A DNA stretch of 64,000 bases. Origin: Moniliophthora roreri. Its lineage: Eukaryota > Basidiomycota > Agaricomycetes > Agaricales > Marasmiaceae. Position 1 is the first letter of the stretch. Each line of letters starts with the position of its first letter. The stretch spans positions 186,001-250,000 of the forward strand of contig LATX02000214.1 of NCBI GenBank assembly GCA_001466705.2, in the 5' to 3' direction. The position numbers and the translations under genes are program-made. Under the pieces are notes generated by a model. It was not told the origin of the DNA. It saw only the letters and a list, made by a program, of their open reading frames with translations, and did not search any database. Below are positions 57,535-64,000 of the stretch, one piece after another.

Positions 57535-57980
57535 AGAAAGGGTTTCAGACTAGCAGTGTCTGGAATATTTGTCCCCCCAAGAATCATTGCAGAACATAGC
57601 TAAGAGGGCTATATTTAGGTACAAGAGGTACCTTTGTTCTTACTTAGAAGAAGTTTGTTCTTTGAGCAGTTTCCAGTTGAACTCTATATACCAGTTTTTG
57701 CTTTCAAAGTGATTAATAATACTACATACCTGAGAAAATATTTATAAATACAAATCTCAATCTGAGAAGTTTGTTTTAAAGGCATTTATCTCTGAACTAC
57801 TGAGTGAGATGCTGAGAATTATTCTTGATGTTGTGGTAACAGTGAACCATGCTGAACCAACTTGCAAAACAAAACTGAGAATCAGAAACTTATATCTTTT
57901 TCAGGGTATTTTGACACCATAGGCCTTGTGTTTTCATAGGTTTTTGAGCATCTGCACCAGTGCCTTAGTACTCACTGACA
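57535..57980 (+). repeat. direct repeat, copy 1
   Basis: About 440 bp with GTTTCAGACTAGCAGTGTCT, AGAATCATTGCAGAACATAG and TTTTTGAGCATCTGCACCAG words; matches 62575-63010 in the same orientation with many substitutions and small gaps. Confidence 0.6.
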
Positions 57981-60900
57981 GTGCATAACAGTCAGCAGAC
58001 TCTATGTATTCTGTCTTGAAAAAAGTTATATTCCTCTCAGAATATATAGCAATCTTCTATTTGTTGAATTCTGGCTTTGGAGATCCCTTCTAGGTGTGAG
58101 GTACCTCTAATGCAGAATTATGGCAGAAATTTCACATCATGTGGTAAAGAGCAGGTGCATTGTGTTGTGTAGTAGGTATCTGAGGTTTTTGATGTGCTCT
58201 TGCTTCTATCTGAGCATTAGATGTAAGAAGTGCAATTTGATTGTCTGAATGTTTCAGAATTGCAGTGAAAGACTCTATGTACCCTACATGCCTCCATAAA
58301 TTGACTCTGAGAACTATTCTTTTGAATCTTCTGTGAACTTAGCAAAGTATGTAATTATTGCACAATAGCTAAACAAATATCTTTGTATAGATTTGAAGCT
58401 TTCTACATACTATATATGCTCTTTATTATTCTTAGCATTGTATAAAATTGAAAAGTACTTATTTGAGTTATTTTACAACTACACACCAGTTAAAATACAC
58501 AGCAGAGGATATAGGACTCTCCTACACCTACTGTACAATCTAAAGAAAGCACTACCATTAACTAGCAGTTAAAGGTTTTATTGAAAGAGTTTGAAATTAG
58601 TCAGTGAGAAATACTCTGATGCTATCTGATGGAGTCTGTTTGGTATCTGATTTGGCTGTGAATTTCTGACAATTTCCAATGAACTCTGTTCATTGTGATG
58701 CACTTACTACTGTCTCCTTTATCATTGTCTATAGTCATTTTCTCTCTTCTGTTTTGGTCATCAGGAGCCTAGTTTTTTTTTTTGACTGCTGCTGTTGTTA
58801 TTGAGTTGGTGGTGTGCAAACTCCTTGTGACAAGTTTCTTATTTTCCCAGGCCAACACTTTCTTCCTAACTACTACTATCTCTGCTTACTGCCAAACACT
58901 TTGCTCTTACTGCCTAAGCCCTTTGCCCTACTCTCTTGATGCATCTGCTAATACTAATTTTACTGTTCCTCTTTGCTGATAATGTTCAGGTGAATGCTTT
59001 ATTCAGTTATTATTAGCTCTTAAAGCAAGCTGCAACATCTAACACAAAGATAAGAATTTGAGGCATAATTAGGATACTATGGTGAGTTATTGTTTTTTTA
59101 TGCTTGATGTGTATCAGTAGAATACACTCACAAGTCACACAATATAATGAAGCTAGACAAGAACAGTTCAGCTAAGTCTGGCATCCATTGATATAGATAT
59201 ATAACTGACTGATTATTTTAATAGGTATCACACCAACCACAGATGAAGGTATTGAGAAATGGCAGAGCTAGAGAGAGCTGTTGGGTGGATTGGGCAGGGC
59301 AAAGGGTTTGGTGGTAGTAGTGATGGTGACAGTGACCTTTTGGAGACATATCATTACTGTATTACCTCGTATATTCTACAAGTTCATATATATAGGCATA
59401 GCTGGTAAGAATACATCAGATATATCTGACTCTATATGATAGTACTGATGAAAAATGGCCCACTCAAATCTGTTGGATACTATTAGTTACTGTCATAAAG
59501 TGCAGCCCTTCCTCTATGGTATCTGTTGGTATCCAAGAGCATTGTAGTCTCCTCTAGATGACTCATATATATATGAGAGTGTCATATTCCATTGTTATTG
59601 GAGACTGTTGGTAGGTTTCTTACTGGGATTGAACTACCTACCCTTTACTGTCTTTATAAGTTAAAAATATTGCATCAGATGTAATAACATCTAAAGTACT
59701 ATGCTGTTCCTTAGCCTATGCTGAGCTAACTGCTATTCAGAAAGCTGTGAATCTGTTATGCCCTGCCAGCCTGCCAGTAAGTACTAGAGTACCAGTTTAG
59801 ATATTATAAATCAGCAGAAATCTAAAAATTGAACTATAGCCAATCCACCTACCCTATAGGTGTCATGCAGGTGGCAAGTATCACTTTAGAGGTCACACAT
59901 ACCTGTGGTGAGTACTTGCCAAAATTATATATCAAAGTGTATACATACAAGTTCTACTATAGTAAGTAAATACATGAAAAAAAAAGCAAATTATATATAT
60001 TTTATATGCAAATGATCCAAGTCCAAAATTGTCATAAGAGTTGGTGAGAAAGCATTGGTGTGTATCCAAATATAGTATAGAAGACAAAGATATAGTGATG
60101 CACTAGTGCATATTCTATGTTATTGACTTCTATTGCCTCTATGTCCTCTATCTGGCTGATATTTGAGGCATTAATATGAAAAGCCTACAAAAGACCAATT
60201 TTATTTAATTATACTGCTTTTGATTCAAAACACTTTAATATGATACAATATAATAGGTAATAAGGACTAGAGTGAGCTTAATCTACTAGTCATTGCCTTA
60301 GAGAAGCTATAGTACTTTGAAAAGTATAAAGGGCTATATAATATGCTATACAGAGGTGTCTAAGCTGTACTTTATGACTTATCTATATATCAGATCTGAA
60401 ATAAATTACTCTTAAAACCTGTGGGGAACTTGACTATAACCATACAGTTGCAGTAAAAAGTAATGCAATTCCAAATTGGGAAATTGGTTCCCATCTGCCT
60501 AAGAATAAGTGCCATTTCAAAAAAATTCTGACACAGATTAATTTCTACCTGGTTTTTTTTTACTATTTGAGAAAGCTGAGGCTCAGAATGTATGAAGATA
60601 TTTGTTGAACTTCTAGTAATTTTAGTGGGTGTGTGAACAATTTACTATTTTAGGATTGCATTAGTTTTTGCTACAACTGTATGAATAAGTTAGTTAGTCA
60701 ATCAAGCTTTCTCAAAGTGCTATCAATGGAATTTTCCAATCTATTTACTTTTCTATAATATCTGTGGAGCACAATAAGCAGTCATATAGTATAGAGTTAC
60801 TTAGAGAAGACATCAAACAGAGAGACAACCTGAAGAAGACTGATTGAAAAATAACCAGTTATTGGAAATCAATATGCAGATTAAAATCAAAGCAGACAAT

Positions 60901-61716
60901 CTCTTCATAAAGAGTCCTAGTGTAGTGTAAGTTGATGAATTAATCAGAGAAGAAGCAATATTGCCTTGCTGAAAAGAGTTAAAACACCTCTAGAGGAATA
61001 TAGCGATCTAAATACAGACACAGAGAAATCTACTATTAATATCTAAGAGGACAATACTTTCTAGATAAATTTGAGAACAAACTATTAAGGAAGACAGAAT
61101 TAGAAGCAGTGTGTTCTAACCTTAAAAGCTTTAACATCTGGGCATTTGCAACTGTGCAGATGCAGAAAAGTAGAATGCTATAAGAAAACAAAATGGATAG
61201 ACTCTTCTGTTTACCTATACTTGCAAATAAAAAGCTAAAATCAAATTTGTAGATTTCAGAACCTCTGGAAAACAGATATCTCAATGGATACAGTTAGATA
61301 CTCTAAAGGCCAGACTCTGTAGTGTCTCAAAATTCCCTCCTTTAGTAACTCTGTTATTTCTTTGCATTTTTCTAAATTTATCAGATAATATTTATATTTT
61401 CTTATAGATGTATCCTATAGACTGTATATAAGAACAGCTAGATATTTGTATATACCAAGGAACTCTGCCTCCTTCAATTGTAAAATACATAAAGAGTTTG
61501 TTTAGTATATATTGTGTCTATTCAACAGTTTTTCTTCCTTACTTCAGGCTCTGGAAATTGGTTCTGAGTAACTCTAGAGGGATAGACATCTGATAATAAA
61601 CTTGTATTATAAGAGACAAAGAGTAACATCTTTAGTGCACTTGGCACTTTTCTAAGAGATAACTTTACACTAAGGAGTTTAGAACACTTAGAGTGTGGCC
61701 TATGTGTATATTAGGT

Positions 61717-62150
61717 TGTGACACACTTAGAGTTTTAACAAGGAGTGTGTCTGCATTGAGCTCTTTGTAGAAGTAGGTCTGAGACCTTTTTTAGTATGCT
61801 GTATACTGTAGTTGTTTTAAAGAAGTCCCAAACTCTATAGGGTTGGATTATATTGACTACTAAGTCTTTATATAGACTGTAACTCTTGTGTTTAGTACTT
61901 TGTGCACATGTTTCTGTGTGTGCTTTGTGTGTTTGTGAAAACAAACCTTTTTAAACGTATATATACTCCTCTGGAGGTAAACACTTTGAAGTAGCTCATT
62001 TCAATAAGAGAGATTTAATTTAGCTAAAAGTTTAGTTAATGTTCTATATATGGCAACTCTGATTACATTGATTTACACTTGCTTAACAATCTGAGTAGGA
62101 CTTTTGGAAATTATCTTTTGGTAGTTTTTCTACTAGTCTTATCTTAGACA
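61717..62150 (+). repeat. LTR-like sequence, copy 2
   Basis: 434 nt from TGTGACACACTTAGAG to ATCTTAGACA, same length as copy 1 and inverted to it. Contains GTATATATACTCCTCTGGAG. The internal-side match extends upstream to about 61560. No 5-bp target duplication flanks it, so it is not a simple solo LTR. Confidence 0.6.
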
Positions 62151-62574
62151 AATTATCTAGAGCCCACTATGGGAGGTGGATCTAGAATATTAATTTAAGC
62201 TTTAAGCTATCAAGAACCAATCTTTTTAAAGTATATCTGCTTCTTAGAAAACATCCAGATAATTTCTAATGAATTGGAACTTGAATTTGTCATTAAAAAA
62301 ATAGAGTAATTGTCAATAAGACTTTGTCACACTTGCTAGTTGTCTGAGATTAGCAAAATAAAAAAGAAAACAGATTCTGCAAGATGTCTGAGCTGGATTA
62401 GCAGATTCCTGGTGCTTTTTCAGCTACACCTGTAGTAGGGAAGACATCTAAATCTACTTTGAAAAGAAGATTAAAGAAAAGACTACTTAATCAAATCAGA
62501 CAGTTCCTGTTAGAGCAACTAGATCAGTAACTGCCACAGAAAGTATACTGTTAATATAGTGTGTTGATGTAAAT

Positions 62575-63010
62575 TAGAGAGTTTCAGGCTAGCAGTGTCT
62601 AGAAGATTTGTTCTCTTGAGAATTGTTGCAGAATATAGCTAAGAAGCCTGTATTCAGGTGCAAGAGGTACTTTTGTTCACACTTTTGAAGAAGTTTAGTC
62701 TTTAGGCAGTCTCTGGTTGACCTTTTAGTTACCAGTTCTGCCTTGAAGTAATTAATAAAACCAAGATAAAGGAAATATATAAAAGCACAAGTTGACATCT
62801 CAGTCTGAGAAGTTGTTCTAAAGCTTGCATCTCTGAGCTACTGAGTGAGACATTGAAAATTATTCTTAATGTTGTGGTAACAGTAAAACATACTGAACTA
62901 GCTCACATATATCTGATAATTGAAAACTTACCTATTTTTCAGAGTTATTTGGCACCACAGGCCTTGTGCTTTTTCAGTAGAGGCATAGGTTTTTGAGTAT
63001 CTTCATCAAT
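62575..63010 (+). repeat. direct repeat, copy 2
   Basis: Second copy of the 57535-57980 sequence (GTTTCAGGCTAGCAGTGTCT ... TTTTTGAGTATCTTCATCAA). It lies just outside LTR-like copy 2, whereas copy 1 lies inside the inverted pair. Confidence 0.6.
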
Positions 63011-63199
63011 GTGTGCAGAAAGCATATATAAGGATAAAACAAAACTATTATATATAAAACATGTGGAAGATAACTAAAGGTAAACATAAGGAAAGGATAG
63101 TGCATGTTCAACAGGAAAGGAAATGGAAGTAAAGTCAATAATAGAATCAGAAGGAATAATAGATAGAATAGTGTTTAAGAGGAAAAATTTGTAACACCC

Positions 63200-64000
63200 T
63201 GAGAGTTAGAATCAAGTCCTGAAGTCAGTAGGGCTCTATTGTTACAGATTGCAGGAACACTCATGAACTAAGAGTTAGAACTAAGTACAAAACACTCAGT
63301 AGAGCTCTATTGTTACAGATTGCAGAAACACTTATGAACTAAGAGTTAGAACTAAGTACAAAACACTCAGTAGTACTCTATTGTTATAGATTTCAGAGAT
63401 ACTTACAATCTAAGAGTTAGAGCTAGGTCTAGAACAGTCAGTAGAACTCTATTGTCACAGCTTGTGGGAACACTCACTGCCTGAGAGTCAGAACCAAGTT
63501 CAGCACAGTCAGTAGAGCTCTGTTGTCACAGCTTATAGAAACACTCACTCCCTGTGAGTCAGAATCAAGAGCAGGATAGTCAGTAGGACTCTATTGCCAC
63601 AGATTGCAGGAACACTTACAAATAAGAGTCAGAATCAAGTTCAGAACACTTGGTAGGACTTTGTTGTCACAAATTGCAGAAATACTCACAGACTAAGAGT
63701 TAGAACCAAGTCCAGCACAGTCAGTAGGGCTCTGTTGTCACAGATTGCAGGAACACTCACACTCTGAGAGTCAGAACCAAGTCCAGAACAGTCAGTAGGG
63801 CTCTGTAGTCACAGATAGCAGAACCACTCACTCTAAGAGTCAGAACCAAGTCCAGAACAGTCAGTAGGGCTCTATTGTTACAGATTGCAGAAATATTCAC
63901 AATCTAAGTGTCAAACCAAGTTCAGAATACTTAGTAAGGCTCTGTTGTCACAGATTGCAGGAACACTCACAATCTGAGAGTCAGAAACAAGTTTAGAACA
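63200..64000 (+). repeat. 70-bp minisatellite, about 12 units
   Basis: Unit begins GAGAGTCAGAACCAAGTCCA and contains AGTCAGTAGGGCTCTGTTGT and CACAGATTGCAGGAACACTC. Unit starts near 63201, 63271, 63341, 63411, 63482, 63554, 63624, 63695, 63765, 63835, 63905 and 63976. Units differ by scattered substitutions, none contains CG, and the array runs off the window end. Confidence 0.85.

Larger units (their letters stand above)
55358..64000. other. CpG-free, AT-rich repeat block
   Basis: No gene can be supported. Reading through the block I count about seven CG dinucleotides in 8.6 kb, against one every few tens of bases in the neighbouring DNA. TG and CA are abundant. Only short frames exist. One undetermined base (n) is at 57247. 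Best read as old transposon DNA decayed by deamination of methylated CpG. Confidence 0.7.

Overview
The window looks like nuclear DNA of a mushroom-forming basidiomycete (Agaricomycetes; species not determined). Genes are compact and split by many 45-65 nt introns. Four STE3-type seven-helix pheromone receptors and four short CaaX-ending pheromone precursors mark a B (pheromone/receptor) mating-type region. All exon coordinates were read by eye from splice signals, reading phase and comparison between paralogues inside the window; no database search was possible.

Layout. 0-9 kb: 3' part of a TPR-family gene, a conserved membrane/coiled-coil protein gene, degraded TPR-family pieces, a secreted protein with two CFEM-like units, another broken TPR copy and a P-loop kinase-like gene. 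10-15 kb: two tandem STE3-like receptor genes (R1, R2) with no recognisable pheromone gene nearby. 15-24 kb: three more TPR-family copies (only the 19.2-21.4 kb one looks intact) and an unknown 285-aa protein gene. 23.7-24.7 kb: telomere-like GTTAGG-rich DNA with a long hairpin and two small inverted-repeat elements. 25-27.5 kb: receptor R3 head-to-head with pheromone gene Ph1. 28 kb: a secreted-protein gene. 31.5-43.1 kb: four members of a basidiomycete-type seven-TM family (M1-M4) with the same ten-exon design. 43.8-44.5 kb: two divergent sister pheromone genes (Ph2, Ph3). 45.3-48.4 kb: a 3.2-kb element with terminal inverted repeats. 48.9-51.3 kb: receptor R4 head-to-head with Ph4. 53.7-55.4 kb: a fifth seven-TM gene (M5). 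55.3-64 kb: an AT-rich, almost CpG-free block of decayed repeats, including an inverted pair of LTR-like sequences and a 70-bp minisatellite running off the end.

How the parts fit. Pheromones secreted by one mate activate STE3 receptors on the other. R3-Ph1 and R4-Ph4 are two divergently transcribed receptor-pheromone units, and Ph2/Ph3 is a pheromone-only divergent pair. All three divergent promoters share the HMG-box-like octamer GAACAATA, which I did not see upstream of R1 or R2, so R1 and R2 may be STE3-like receptors outside mating-type specificity. The M genes sit between and beside the mating units, and M2 and M5 are inverted near-twins flanking R4, Ph2, Ph3 and Ph4. The inverted paralogues, inverted-repeat element and repeat block suggest a region shaped by rearrangement and reduced recombination (inference).
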